Source: Unio delphinus
Lineage: Eukaryota > Mollusca > Bivalvia > Unionida > Unionidae
Direction: 5' to 3'
DNA: 64,000 bases
Assembly (NCBI GenBank): GCA_029339505.1
Contig: JAQISU010000210.1
Coordinates: 15,014,001 to 15,078,000, forward strand
Position numbers and translations under genes: made by a program. The notes beneath the pieces were generated by a model. That model ran no database searches. It worked only from the letters and a program-made list of their open reading frames with translations, and was not told where the DNA came from. Shown one piece after another: positions 21,474 through 30,081 of the stretch (positions are counted from its first letter, which is position 1; each line of letters starts with the position of its first letter).

Positions 21474-21515
21474 TATATAAAAATCTTTCATTTAAATGCT
21501 TGTTTTAATTATAGC

Positions 21516-24500
21516 ATGAAGGAATTAGGGAGAACGCCTTCGAAAAATGCTGATAAGGAGTTTAAGAGATTATTAAAAATCAATCCTAGATTTAATCTCG
21601 ATAAACCAAAAAAACGTCCAAGAGACGGAAACATGAAAGAGTTTAAGAGATTATTAAAAATCAATCCTAGATTTAATCTCGATAAACCAAAAAAACTTCC
21701 AAGAGACGGAAACATGAAAGAGTTTAAGAGATTATTAAAAATCAATCCTAGATTTAATCTCGATAGACCAAAAAAAAACAAAAAACGTCCAATAGACGGA
21801 AACATGAAAGAGTTTAAGAGATTATTAAAAATCAATCCTAGATTTAATCTCGATAGACCAAAAAAACGTAACAAAATCAATCCTAGATTTAATCTCGATA
21901 AACCCAAAAAACGTCCAAGAGACGGAAACATGAAAGAGTTTAAGAGATTATTGAAAATTAGTCCCAGATTTAATCTCGATAAACCAAAAAAAACGTCCAA
22001 GAGAGATTACCCCTGGAAAGATGCTCAATTCAATCTCGATATAGCTTCTAATACACCAAAGAATACAATTCTTGATAAAGCCATGATTAGTAAAATCAGA
22101 GATTGTTTTAATGAATTTAAGCGTGATGGAGCATCTTATTGTTGGTCAACATTTCGAATTGATGGTGTTGTTGACGCTACCATGAATGATGAAAAAGCAG
22201 CAGTGATAATTTCACGTGTTGGGGAAAAACGGCATTTTTTCCGAATCAAATTCATTATCGAAGTCGATGGCAAATGGATTATTAAGGATAAATTTGAACC
22301 AATCCTCAAGAATAAAAAAGCTGTCATTGTGAGTAGAGATTCCAAACCAGGGATTCTAACCGGCATTGATAAACCATACTACGAAAGATCTTATCCCGTA
22401 ACAGCAATGGCTTATGGGATATATCCGTTAAATGATAAACCCGATATCGCAAAACTAGCTCCTATGAAATATTCGTCAGGGCTTAATTGTGTAGCAGAAC
22501 GAATAATAGAACACTTCACAAATGCATCCCGAGGAAATAAACTAACTGATCTGCGACGTAGGAAAATAACCGAGTGGGAACTGACAGTGAAACAGCATGG
22601 TGCAAAGATTTCTGATATAGCTAAATTAGAAACATCATTAAGATTTCCAAAAACAGTTATGACGATAACGGGAGAGGTTTTATACGAACCGAAATATAAC
22701 AAAAATGGAGCACCAATACAGATTATTGATCATAACAAACACGCGTGGACACCTGCGGTAACAATATTTCCACGAGAACGAACCGTGAAATATATCCCTA
22801 AGGAGTTCGTCGGGGATGTTTTCTATGAAGAGAAATTATTTGATGCTATTCATGCGTTGTGTAAAGATGATCCTGTGTCAGTGTGGTTACTTAGAAGTGA
22901 TGAAGAATTCGATCAATTTGTAAAACCAAATGGTGAATTATATCGCGTTGAAGAATTAGATAACAGAATGAGAAAAATCGCTAGTGATTTTTCACCGGAG
23001 AATTCCCATGAAAAACTACTCACGGATAGTTTTACTATTCCATCAGTGGTAGCTCACTTCGCAACAGAAAAAAACTCATGGCGTCCAACACGAAGTGATT
23101 TTCTCGAGGATGTTAAATTGAGTTGCGTCGAATTTGGTCATGGAGGACTGTGGAATACGAAATACTCACGTGATGGTATGATTTCAATTGATATATCCGC
23201 GTGTTATCCCGGAAGTTTTCTCGGGTATGGGGAATGCGCTGAGTACTTCAAACGATTTGGACACCCCACGCATAAAATGACTCGTGTTGCGATTAATGGA
23301 CTATTGCCTGATTTTGATTTAACCGGATTCGCTCGTGTGATATCATTTGAATTAGCTACAGGGTTACATCCGTGTAGTTATGTTTGGCTCGGTAGACACC
23401 TATCTGAAAAGGCCTGGATGCCAATAGTGCTATTGAGATATATGATTGATTGTGGTATGCTAATATCGTTGATTGTTTCCGAGGCTATTATATGCTATCG
23501 AGCTCAGAAAGAAGTTTGGCTACCACAACCCAATCTAGATAGAATAATCAACGAACTACGAAAACAGTTTCCAGATTTCAGTGAAGAAGAAATCATAAAT
23601 TGGTCTAAGAAGTTATTTGAAATTAAAAAAGAACAAGCAAAAGATCTCGGAAGAAGAATAATCGGTAAATTTACCCAGGGTGGACGATACGATAACGCAA
23701 AATACTCTTCGCGGTTGATCATAGATGTCGCTGAATACGATTTTATTGTAGCGGATTTAATGAAACAGGGAAAACTTGTATCCCGTAAGGATGCTTTTCT
23801 ATCCAATGGTGAGAAATTAGGTACGGTTGTTACCTACTGTGATGGATATAATTCCCAGTACACACATTTGAGAAGTTCAATGTTAGCCTATGCTTCTATT
23901 AATCTATTTTCGATGATAAATAGATTTCCTAATACCGCGGTTAGAGTAGCCACTGATTCGATGTATATACACAATAAGTACAAATCAGCTGTAGCGGCAT
24001 TCACAGATCCCGAAGAAAATTGGGGGCGTTGGCGATTTAAAAAGGAGATGCTACATGAGTATTGTGAATCCGCAGACGTTGCCATGGATGATAAATATAT
24101 TTGTTGTAACCGTATTGAAATTCAATCAGAATTTTCTAATGCACCACCGGTATCTGATCCAGTATGTAGATACAAGACAGTTTATTTAAACGGTTGTGGT
24201 GGGTCAGGAAAGACAACTCGTGCAATTGAATTATTTCGTCGTGGAAACGCTAGCGTTTCTAACATGATTGTGCTAACACCGACTCACAGACTCGCCAGAG
24301 AGATGATACAACGAGGGGTAAATGCTTGCACTTATCACAGTTTTTTTCGATGGAAAGGTGACAAATGGACTCCTAAGCGTATGGGTGATAAATTCATTCC
24401 TGAAATCATAATTTGGGATGAAATATGCACAGTGTCATTAGATGTATTAAAAACATTTCTTGAGTGGTTGTTAACCAAAAACACAAAAGTCGTCATGTGC

Positions 24501-25235
24501 GGTGATCACGGCCAACCACCACCATTTGTCGGTGCATCTCCACATGAATGGCTAAAGGGTTTTGTAGACTACTATGAAGAAATCACCACTGATTATAGAT
24601 CACTTGATGAACGATTACGAGAATTTAAGAAACTAATTAGATTACAACCGGATAGAATCCAATGCGAAATAGCGCGTGAAGTGATTTCAGAAACCCCAAT
24701 GAATGATTTCTGGGAAGCGTGGAGACCAAACGATTTGATCATTGCAAGTAGAAAAATAGTCAGGGATACACTTCAGATGAAGCTATTTGAATTGCATAAA
24801 GAAAAATTTGCAACGCTTCCAGTACCCCTTTGTTATAGGCCATCGGATACACGAAAACAGAATATTGAAGTTGATATTCCAGGACAGAATGAAAAACAAA
24901 TTCTGGTATTAAATGATATTGTGCTGGTTGATATCAATGTCGTTGAAGATGCATTGCGTGCTAATAAATCCCCGTGGACGCTAGGATACGCAGCAACAAT
25001 ACACTCTTCACGGGGATTGACTATATCGGATACAATTGTTTGGATGGTGGATAATCACATCGAATGGTCGAATTTAGTCTATCTCGCAGTATCCAGAGTA
25101 CGAAAAATAAATCAACTTCGAAGAGTTGTTTTCGATGATAATGACACAACAATGGATGATATTGATGTTAAAATTATTGATAAAAAACTCTCCGGTTACA
25201 AACAACAGGACAAAAAAAAAACAACGAGAATTTGA
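21516..25235 (+). CDS. Protein-primed DNA polymerase B fused to SF1 helicase
   Basis: A 1239-aa product using the ATG at 21516; the open frame from 21465 begins with GTG inside the divergent gene. Residues ~14-165 hold about six Lys/Arg-rich repeats of ~27 aa built on EFKRLLKINPRFNLD. The polymerase follows: LNCVAERIIEHF in the N-terminal viral-type region, motif A with DISACYP (near 23190), LRSSMLAYASINLFSMI and motif C ATDSMYI (near 23949). A complete SF1 helicase is fused behind it: Walker A GCGGSGKTTR (near 24193), IIWDEI (Walker B), GDHGQPPPF and TIHSSRGLT. Polintons use such PolB with a terminal protein at the DNA ends, and PolB-helicase fusions are known in invertebrate elements. The frame ends in an A10 run; the family often continues into an HNH domain, which here lies in the next frame. 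The polymerase itself looks intact. Confidence 0.92.
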   Translation: MKELGRTPSKNADKEFKRLLKINPRFNLDKPKKRPRDGNMKEFKRLLKINPRFNLDKPKKLPRDGNMKEFKRLLKINPRFNLDRPKKNKKRPIDGNMKEFKRLLKINPRFNLDRPKKRNKINPRFNLDKPKKRPRDGNMKEFKRLLKISPRFNLDKPKKTSKRDYPWKDAQFNLDIASNTPKNTILDKAMISKIRDCFNEFKRDGASYCWSTFRIDGVVDATMNDEKAAVIISRVGEKRHFFRIKFIIEVDGKWIIKDKFEPILKNKKAVIVSRDSKPGILTGIDKPYYERSYPVTAMAYGIYPLNDKPDIAKLAPMKYSSGLNCVAERIIEHFTNASRGNKLTDLRRRKITEWELTVKQHGAKISDIAKLETSLRFPKTVMTITGEVLYEPKYNKNGAPIQIIDHNKHAWTPAVTIFPRERTVKYIPKEFVGDVFYEEKLFDAIHALCKDDPVSVWLLRSDEEFDQFVKPNGELYRVEELDNRMRKIASDFSPENSHEKLLTDSFTIPSVVAHFATEKNSWRPTRSDFLEDVKLSCVEFGHGGLWNTKYSRDGMISIDISACYPGSFLGYGECAEYFKRFGHPTHKMTRVAINGLLPDFDLTGFARVISFELATGLHPCSYVWLGRHLSEKAWMPIVLLRYMIDCGMLISLIVSEAIICYRAQKEVWLPQPNLDRIINELRKQFPDFSEEEIINWSKKLFEIKKEQAKDLGRRIIGKFTQGGRYDNAKYSSRLIIDVAEYDFIVADLMKQGKLVSRKDAFLSNGEKLGTVVTYCDGYNSQYTHLRSSMLAYASINLFSMINRFPNTAVRVATDSMYIHNKYKSAVAAFTDPEENWGRWRFKKEMLHEYCESADVAMDDKYICCNRIEIQSEFSNAPPVSDPVCRYKTVYLNGCGGSGKTTRAIELFRRGNASVSNMIVLTPTHRLAREMIQRGVNACTYHSFFRWKGDKWTPKRMGDKFIPEIIIWDEICTVSLDVLKTFLEWLLTKNTKVVMCGDHGQPPPFVGASPHEWLKGFVDYYEEITTDYRSLDERLREFKKLIRLQPDRIQCEIAREVISETPMNDFWEAWRPNDLIIASRKIVRDTLQMKLFELHKEKFATLPVPLCYRPSDTRKQNIEVDIPGQNEKQILVLNDIVLVDINVVEDALRANKSPWTLGYAATIHSSRGLTISDTIVWMVDNHIEWSNLVYLAVSRVRKINQLRRVVFDDNDTTMDDIDVKIIDKKLSGYKQQDKKKTTRI
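21558..22000 (+). repeat. In-frame ~81 bp minisatellite at the PolB N-terminus
   Basis: About six copies, two of them shorter or longer, of a unit encoding EFKRLLKINPRFNLD plus a Lys/Arg/Pro linker ending GNMK. All copies keep the frame. The encoded repeats are strongly basic and could bind DNA or serve as nuclear targeting signals. Near-identity of the copies at DNA level points to recent expansion. Confidence 0.9.
24245..24258. promoter_or_regulatory. 14 bp perfect palindrome AAACGCTAGCGTTT (site 3)
   Basis: The third occurrence, inside the helicase coding region shortly after Walker A. A coding location argues that this copy may be chance, or that the site acts on DNA and not as a promoter. 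Confidence 0.4.
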
Positions 25236-25437
25236 TATTGATGCTAAATTAATAATCACTTTGAAGAAACAACAGAATAATCACTGCGCGAGTTGCAATT
25301 GTATAATGCGTTGGCAGTATTCGGATAAGGATCCTCGCCAATTCACCGTAGACAGAAAAAATAACAATCTCGGTCATGTCAGAAATAATGTGATGTTGAC
25401 TTGTCTTGAGTGCAATAGACGCAAAGGCGCTAGTTAA
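25222..25437 (+). CDS. HNH/zinc nuclease module downstream of PolB-helicase, out of frame
   Basis: An open frame overlapping the PolB end. After the A10 run (25212-25221) it reads QREFDIDAKLIITLKKQQNN, then CASC (zinc pair), QFTVDRKNNN and LTCLECNRRKG (second zinc pair). This is the CxxC-xVDRxDNxxGHxxxN-CxxCN pattern of compact HNH nucleases. In related invertebrate elements, from memory, such a domain forms the C-terminus of the polymerase-helicase protein. Here the PolB frame enters it one base out of register, so one A more or fewer decides fusion. Earlier ATGs in this frame lie inside PolB and look fortuitous. It overlaps the convergent integrase gene by about 8 bp. The same module begins on the minus strand at the end of the window in Polinton 2. 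Confidence 0.6.
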   Translation, partial: QREFDIDAKLIITLKKQQNNHCASCNCIMRWQYSDKDPRQFTVDRKNNNLGHVRNNVMLTCLECNRRKGAS

Positions 25438-26374
25438 GACCATGCGGTGGCAATTGAGTATCCTCGGGAATCACTTGTAGTTGTTGTCGAGTAAAACCCC
25501 GCTGAGGGGCAGTTGAATCCAGTTTATAGACTGGAGGTCTACCAGTTGATCGTGTTATACTAGATATCTTATGCGTAGTGACGCTCCAAATAGGATCAGT
25601 AGCCCTTTTTCAACCCCCTTCAAGCTCTCCTGGTTCGTATAAGTACCTCACAATGACACTACTACCAAAAATTGGTTCTTTGAAATCTTTTTGTGGTTGT
25701 ACGGGTATTGACTTCTTTTTAATCGCGTTGATAGGTTTCATGTTGATTGTTCTAGTAATCTCGTTATTCAGTGCAGTAATCACAGATGGTAATCTTTTAA
25801 CCCATTCACTGGATCGCTTTTCTTGAATGAATTCTTTTGCGTATTGATATCCAAATAACCGCTCAGCAATCGTCCGATTAAATCGTTCTACAATGGCCTG
25901 ATCGCGATGTAGCGCAGTATTCCCTCGTCGTATGGTGACATTATGATGTTTCATTGTAGATAACACTGCACCCTGAAATTCCTTGCCAGGATCAACCTGC
26001 AATAGATTTGGCCAACGCAGAGGACCTCGTCGATAAATCCTTTCAAATGCAGAAGCGACTTCAGTGGCTGATTTTGTTTTTAACGGTTCTGCTTCTTTGT
26101 ATCGACTTGCAATATCAACTACGGTTAACGCATATTTGTAACCACGATCATGTGGCAGAAATAATATATCAGCCTGATGAACTTCATTAGGAGCGGTCAC
26201 ATCAAAATGCGAGAATTGAATTTGTTTAGGCGGTGGTAGATAAATTTGCCATAGTGCCTGTTTGGATAACCAATGAGCCGCAGTGTTTTTTTTCACTTTT
26301 GCAGCTCTAGCGAGTTTATTGATTGCAGCGTTACCCCTCCAGTATCCCCTCGGAGAATAATAAATTGATTCCAT
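25430..26374 (-). pseudogene. Retroviral-type (rve) integrase, interrupted by an in-frame TGA
   Basis: The start is the ATG of MESIYYSPRGYW. The catalytic triad of the rve family is present: VHQADILFL (Asp), QVDPGKEF (Asp) and AIVERFNRT (Glu). The first 254 codons include the whole core and an SH3-like VIVRYLYEPGELEGG segment. A TGA at 25610-25612 then stops the frame, but coding similarity continues in frame to a stop at 25430-25432. Polinton 2 has an uninterrupted version with a sense codon at the stop position, so about 59 C-terminal residues are lost here. The integrase inserts the excised or replicated element into target DNA. Truncation may disable it, or the core may suffice; not decidable from sequence. 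It lies just after the PLA2 frame on the same strand. Confidence 0.85.
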
Positions 26375-26378
26375 ATTA

Positions 26379-26738
26379 TTAATTACCAGCACCTAACATC
26401 AATTTACTTTTCATAGCCGATTTTATCAAAAATGAAGACAATTTTTCTTTGAAGGATTTATCAGGAATAGCATTTAACGCATGAATTAATTTCACATCTG
26501 CTAGATGCCTGTGTTGCAGATTGCTGCTTTTATAAGCAACATCATGAAGGTGACAGGCCTTATCAATGGCGTTTATTGCTTCTTCACCGGGGTTGGGTTG
26601 ATTTTGATTATTGAGTCTGATATCAAGTCTGGTTCCCGGTCCACAGTAGCTATATCCTGGGAGGTGCTTTTCTCCGGGGTACTTTGCCCATGGGGTTCCA
26701 GGGAGCTTTGCCAATTTGGCTGCGATATCACCTCCTCG
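26379..26738 (-). CDS. Parvovirus-like phospholipase A2 domain (reached by -1 frameshift)
   Basis: About 119 codons. The hallmarks of the PLA2 domain found in parvovirus VP1 and in many invertebrate Polintons are present: LPGTPWAKYPG..HLPGYSYCGPGT (calcium loop) and AIDKACHLHDVAY (catalytic His-Asp). In virions the activity helps breach endosomal membranes. No ATG exists in this frame before the active site, and a stop codon lies just upstream (TGA, 11 nt before the A9 run ends the window of opening). The frame joins the zinc-ribbon gene at the heptamer A AAA AAC by a -1 shift, giving a predicted 172-residue fusion. A non-AUG start (TTG at 26714) is the alternative. The integrase ATG overlaps its end. 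Confidence 0.8.
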   Translation of the reverse strand, partial: RGGDIAAKLAKLPGTPWAKYPGEKHLPGYSYCGPGTRLDIRLNNQNQPNPGEEAINAIDKACHLHDVAYKSSNLQHRHLADVKLIHALNAIPDKSFKEKLSSFLIKSAMKSKLMLGAGN

Positions 26739-26896
26739 TTTTTTTTTAAATCAGATCTCATAGACACAAATCTAAATTTCTTTGTACCACATTGCACGCA
26801 TTTACCAGAAAGCGCTGATCGGTTATTTTTAGTTGTAACCGTCGTCACATCATCTGTGCCAGTACGCGTTTTACACTTCACACAATATAGATCCAT
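26573..26896 (-). CDS. Zinc ribbon protein, 0 frame upstream of PLA2
   Basis: Starts MDLYCVKCKTRTGT and continues to a second CxxC pair in LSGKCVQCGTKKFRFVS: a compact four-Cys zinc ribbon, as found fused ahead of PLA2 domains in related elements. Codon ~53 is the Asn of the slippery heptamer. Beyond it the 0 frame yields a low-complexity tail (to 107 aa) that overlaps the PLA2 coding frame and is not conserved: the equivalent frame in Polinton 2 stops after 13 more codons. I therefore take the biologically relevant product to be the zinc ribbon alone and, after -1 slippage, zinc ribbon plus PLA2. The ATG is only 5 bp from the divergent ATPase ATG. Confidence 0.75.
   Translation of the reverse strand: MDLYCVKCKTRTGTDDVTTVTTKNNRSALSGKCVQCGTKKFRFVSMRSDLKKNEEVISQPNWQSSLEPHGQSTPEKSTSQDIATVDREPDLISDSIIKINPTPVKKQ
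26738..26744 (-). promoter_or_regulatory. Candidate -1 ribosomal frameshift heptamer A AAA AAC
   Basis: Read on the minus strand, an A9 run followed by C gives AAAAAAC. It is in X XXY YYZ register with the zinc-ribbon frame (codons AAA then AAC). A -1 slip makes the next codon CGA and enters the PLA2 frame. The same heptamer in the same register is at 62656-62662 in Polinton 2. I see no strong stem 5-9 nt downstream; a CCCTGGAA/TTCCAGGG pairing ~35 nt further on is complete only in Polinton 2. Confidence 0.65.
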
Positions 26897-26901
26897 AATT
26901 T

Positions 26902-27585
26902 ATGTATAGAAATATGGATATAATTGATTTTTCAGCGACTAAAACAAGAGAACCAATTAAGCATCATGCAGCGCTACCAAACTCTATCCGGATGATTATA
27001 ATCGGGCCATCTGGATCCGGTAAAACGCAATTGTTGCTCAATTTAATAATGAGATGGATGAAGTGGGATAAGTTGTATTTAATTGCCCCTAGCGTAGATG
27101 ATCAACGATGTTATGAAGTGCTAAAAGATTTTAACGAGAATGCATCAGAAATTAAGGGTGAGAACGCCATTGATTTTATAACCGATATCGATGAAGCACC
27201 GAGCATTGATGATATTGATGGAGATATTAACAATTTAGTCGTATACGACGATATAATGTTGGATAAACAAAAAAATCCTGCTAGAATATTTTCCCGTGGG
27301 CGTCACAAAAACACTGACGTGATATATGTCACTCAACGCTACACTCAGGTTCCAAAAGTCATCAGAGATAACTGCAATTTATTGTCTGTATTCAACGGAG
27401 TTGATACTCATACGCTACGAAATATTTGGCAGACATGGTGTTCTGATATGGACTTCAATCAATTTAGAGATTTCTTTAGTCATGCTCAGTCGACTCCGCA
27501 CGGGTTCGCAACAATAAATTTACATGATTCCCAGACAAGGTCTGGGACACGATATCGTATCGGACTGGATCAAATATTCGGTTAA
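26902..27585 (+). CDS. A32/FtsK-HerA-like genome-packaging ATPase
   Basis: A 227-aa product. Walker A GPSGSGKT is at residues 35-42, Walker B-like LVVYDD at 112-117, then SRGRHKNTDVIYVTQRY with the sensor Thr-Gln. This is the small packaging ATPase typical of Polintons, virophages and NCLDVs, which pumps DNA into the capsid. Its length fits the family. The first ATG is used: Polinton 2 lacks the second Met but keeps the first. The start lies 5 bp from the divergent zinc-ribbon start, so promoters must lie within the opposite coding sequences. The stop is 12 bp from the right inverted repeat. No breaks seen. Confidence 0.92.
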   Translation: MYRNMDIIDFSATKTREPIKHHAALPNSIRMIIIGPSGSGKTQLLLNLIMRWMKWDKLYLIAPSVDDQRCYEVLKDFNENASEIKGENAIDFITDIDEAPSIDDIDGDINNLVVYDDIMLDKQKNPARIFSRGRHKNTDVIYVTQRYTQVPKVIRDNCNLLSVFNGVDTHTLRNIWQTWCSDMDFNQFRDFFSHAQSTPHGFATINLHDSQTRSGTRYRIGLDQIFG

Positions 27586-27597
27586 AATCATTTTATG

Positions 27598-27856
27598 ATT
27601 TTTATTAACCCAGAACTGAAAACTTGTAGCAGCAGAGAGGGTGGATGACAACAAGTTGCGACCAAAATTGATTAAAAAATCGTTTTCATTTTTTTGGTTA
27701 AAATGATTTCGTAGGGAGATTTCAATCAATTTTTTGTCTGAAAACGTTGTAGGGTTCGCCTTTTTTTGGTTAAAATAAGATTATAAGACGCCTCGTTTTA
27801 GGATTTCAATCAAAATTTTGTCTGAAAACGTTGTAGGATTCACCCTCTCTGCTGCT
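27598..27856 (-). repeat. Right terminal inverted repeat of Polinton 1
   Basis: Mirror of 12160-12417 with about three to five differences, indicating a fairly young insertion. It ends CACCCTCTCTGCTGCT against the host ACACT. The inner inverted copy of the 16 bp end motif is at 27628-27643. Confidence 0.95.
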
Positions 27857-29381
27857 ACACTGCATACAGAATAATCTAACTGCAGTAACCTGGAGACTAA
27901 TGCCCAGTGGATGGTGGCACATAAAAGGTATAACGGCACCCGTTATACAACCCCAAGTAGGCGGAGCTTAAAGTGTAGGTAAATTTGCATTCATAAATAA
28001 ATAATAACACTAGCGCGGAACGATGCATTATGTCAGAGTTGTATTTTCTATTAGGCTTTAAAAAATGATAAACATCATTGCAATATGTAGGACTAGGTTA
28101 ATTCGTATATAAATCATATTTTGTATTTGTTTATGTTTTTTTAAATGTGTGACACCAAACTGAAACTGGGTTTGTTGTGACTAGATACCCCTTAGCCCGG
28201 TCTAGTTCCAGCAGAATTATCCCTCTTAAATACACTGATTACCTTATTTTGTCCTTGCAAATTGACAATCTAAGATTGTGCCCTGTGACAATGTGTGACA
28301 TGCAAGCTGTAATTGGATAGAAAGTATATTTACTTAACAAAAAAAATAATATTGGGGTCTATAGAAGAAAATCAACAATTGGTGCCGGGATACCTCACGC
28401 CCTTTGTTTATAGCTTCCAAAACCCACACTGCTTGAGACCTATTTATATCATATGTATTTTCCCATCAGGTGCTATTTTTAGTTGGTGATAGTTTGGTAT
28501 TTGTAGAAGTTATGGGAAGTAACTCTAACGTGCACACTGCATTCAAATGTTATAAACCAAAATGATGTGCTATGCGTTTAAAGGCATTTATATATGATTA
28601 GCGTGTCATGAATGATTGAGGTCCGGAGATATTGGGTTATCCTATCGATTATGCCCATGTCACATTTGACCTTACCTTTTCTAGTAATTTAATTAAAATT
28701 CAGTTTTAATCAACCTAGCATCATTTCACAAGAATATTTCTCCATAAATATTACCTATATATCATGACACCATGGCCGAATATGCCAAAGAAATTCGTCA
28801 CCAAAGTTATGTAATTTGAAATATAAAAACATCCTCATCTTTCACAACCTTCATACACGAATCTCAATATTTACATCGTTATAATGCATAGTAAATTTCT
28901 AATTGTTTAAGAGTTAAATACAATCATTATCGTAAAGATGATCATCAAATGGAAAGCAAGGGCAGTGATATTACAATGTTTTTATTGAGTGCATAAATGA
29001 CATATAAAGCTGGTACATATCTATATTAAGTATATACATACATGTGTGCGTTCGAGCATACACAACCACACTCACATATACATACATACATACATACATA
29101 CATACATACATACATACATACATACATACATACATACATACATACATACATACATACATACATACATACATACACAGTGCATATAGTGAGTTCCCATTGT
29201 AAGCACATATGCACACATACTTTCAACATCCATATTTATTAGTAACGCGTGCAGATTGTAGGCATCCTCACAGATGGAATTCCTAAATATATGTGAAGTT
29301 TTGAGCACGGCTTGGACGTTAAAGGCCAGGTTTGTTCGCAACAGTTTATTCATTCACAAATCAGATTGTTGAAATATATAT
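27857..29381. repeat. Tandem unit A3, right part
   Basis: Continues unit A3 after the Polinton, starting ACACTGCATACAGAATAATC; sister units read ACACTACATACAGAATAATC at the uninterrupted site. It includes a (CATA)n tract near 29080-29172. No gene seen. Confidence 0.85.
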
Positions 29382-30034
29382 TTCTAGCGAAAAAGAAATG
29401 ATTTTTGACATGCTAGAAACTAAAGAAATAAAAACAAACCATATTTAACATAAGTTTTGTTATAGAACTCTATCAATATAATACTCAGTACAAGATAAAA
29501 ACAATTGACCTTCATGGCATAAAGCTGTGAAATGCGAGAGAATTGTTTGCCTCGTGTCACAGTATTTTCAGTGTGGACTCCCACGGGTGGTGTTTAAATA
29601 AATTTGTATTCTATTCTATCGGCTTTCGCCTCAACAATTCTGAAAGAAATGTTAAATTTTACCATATTAAGATGAAGACATTTTTATGATAATCTACTCA
29701 AGTGAAATAAAAGCAAATGCGTAAGTATTATAAATATTACAAAGATTGACAATATTAAAATCGTCTACCGTGTGCCATATAGCGATTGAACTGAATTCCA
29801 CTCTTTGCTAAACATTGAAAAGGATATCAATGTGCCCGTTTGCCGCCATGATGTTTACGGACGGAGTAGAGACATATTACACTTCCCTCACCATGTAATA
29901 TTTGTATAGTTTCTGTTAGGTTTTGCATATAAAATATGTATCTCTTGAAGGTTGGGTATCATCGTTAGTAAAAACATTTTATGTTACTGTCTCAATCAAT
30001 ACATGCATTCACTTATTGTCCCCGACAATTTTTG

Positions 30035-30081
<47 letters not shown>

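Larger units (their letters stand above)
12160..27856. mobile_element. Polinton/Maverick element (Polinton 1), 15.7 kb
   Basis: A self-synthesising DNA transposon/virus-like element bounded by ~258 bp inverted repeats that start with AG, as is usual for Polintons. It carries the diagnostic set: protein-primed PolB, rve integrase, packaging ATPase, adenovirus-type protease and a capsid protein, plus PLA2, HNH and zinc proteins. Left flank ...ACACT and right flank ACACT... form a 5 bp direct repeat (6 bp if a shared T is counted); family target duplications are usually 6 bp. The integrase and capsid genes contain in-frame stops, so the copy may no longer be autonomous. It closely resembles adintovirus-type elements known in invertebrates. 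Confidence 0.95.

Noticed and set aside
21465..21515. GTG-initiated extension of the polymerase
   Set aside because: It overlaps the divergent zinc gene; the ATG at 21516 is the first in frame and fits the divergent gap.
21509..22000. Minus-strand frame opposite the PolB repeats
   Set aside because: Antisense shadow of a tandem repeat; repetitive only because the sense strand is.
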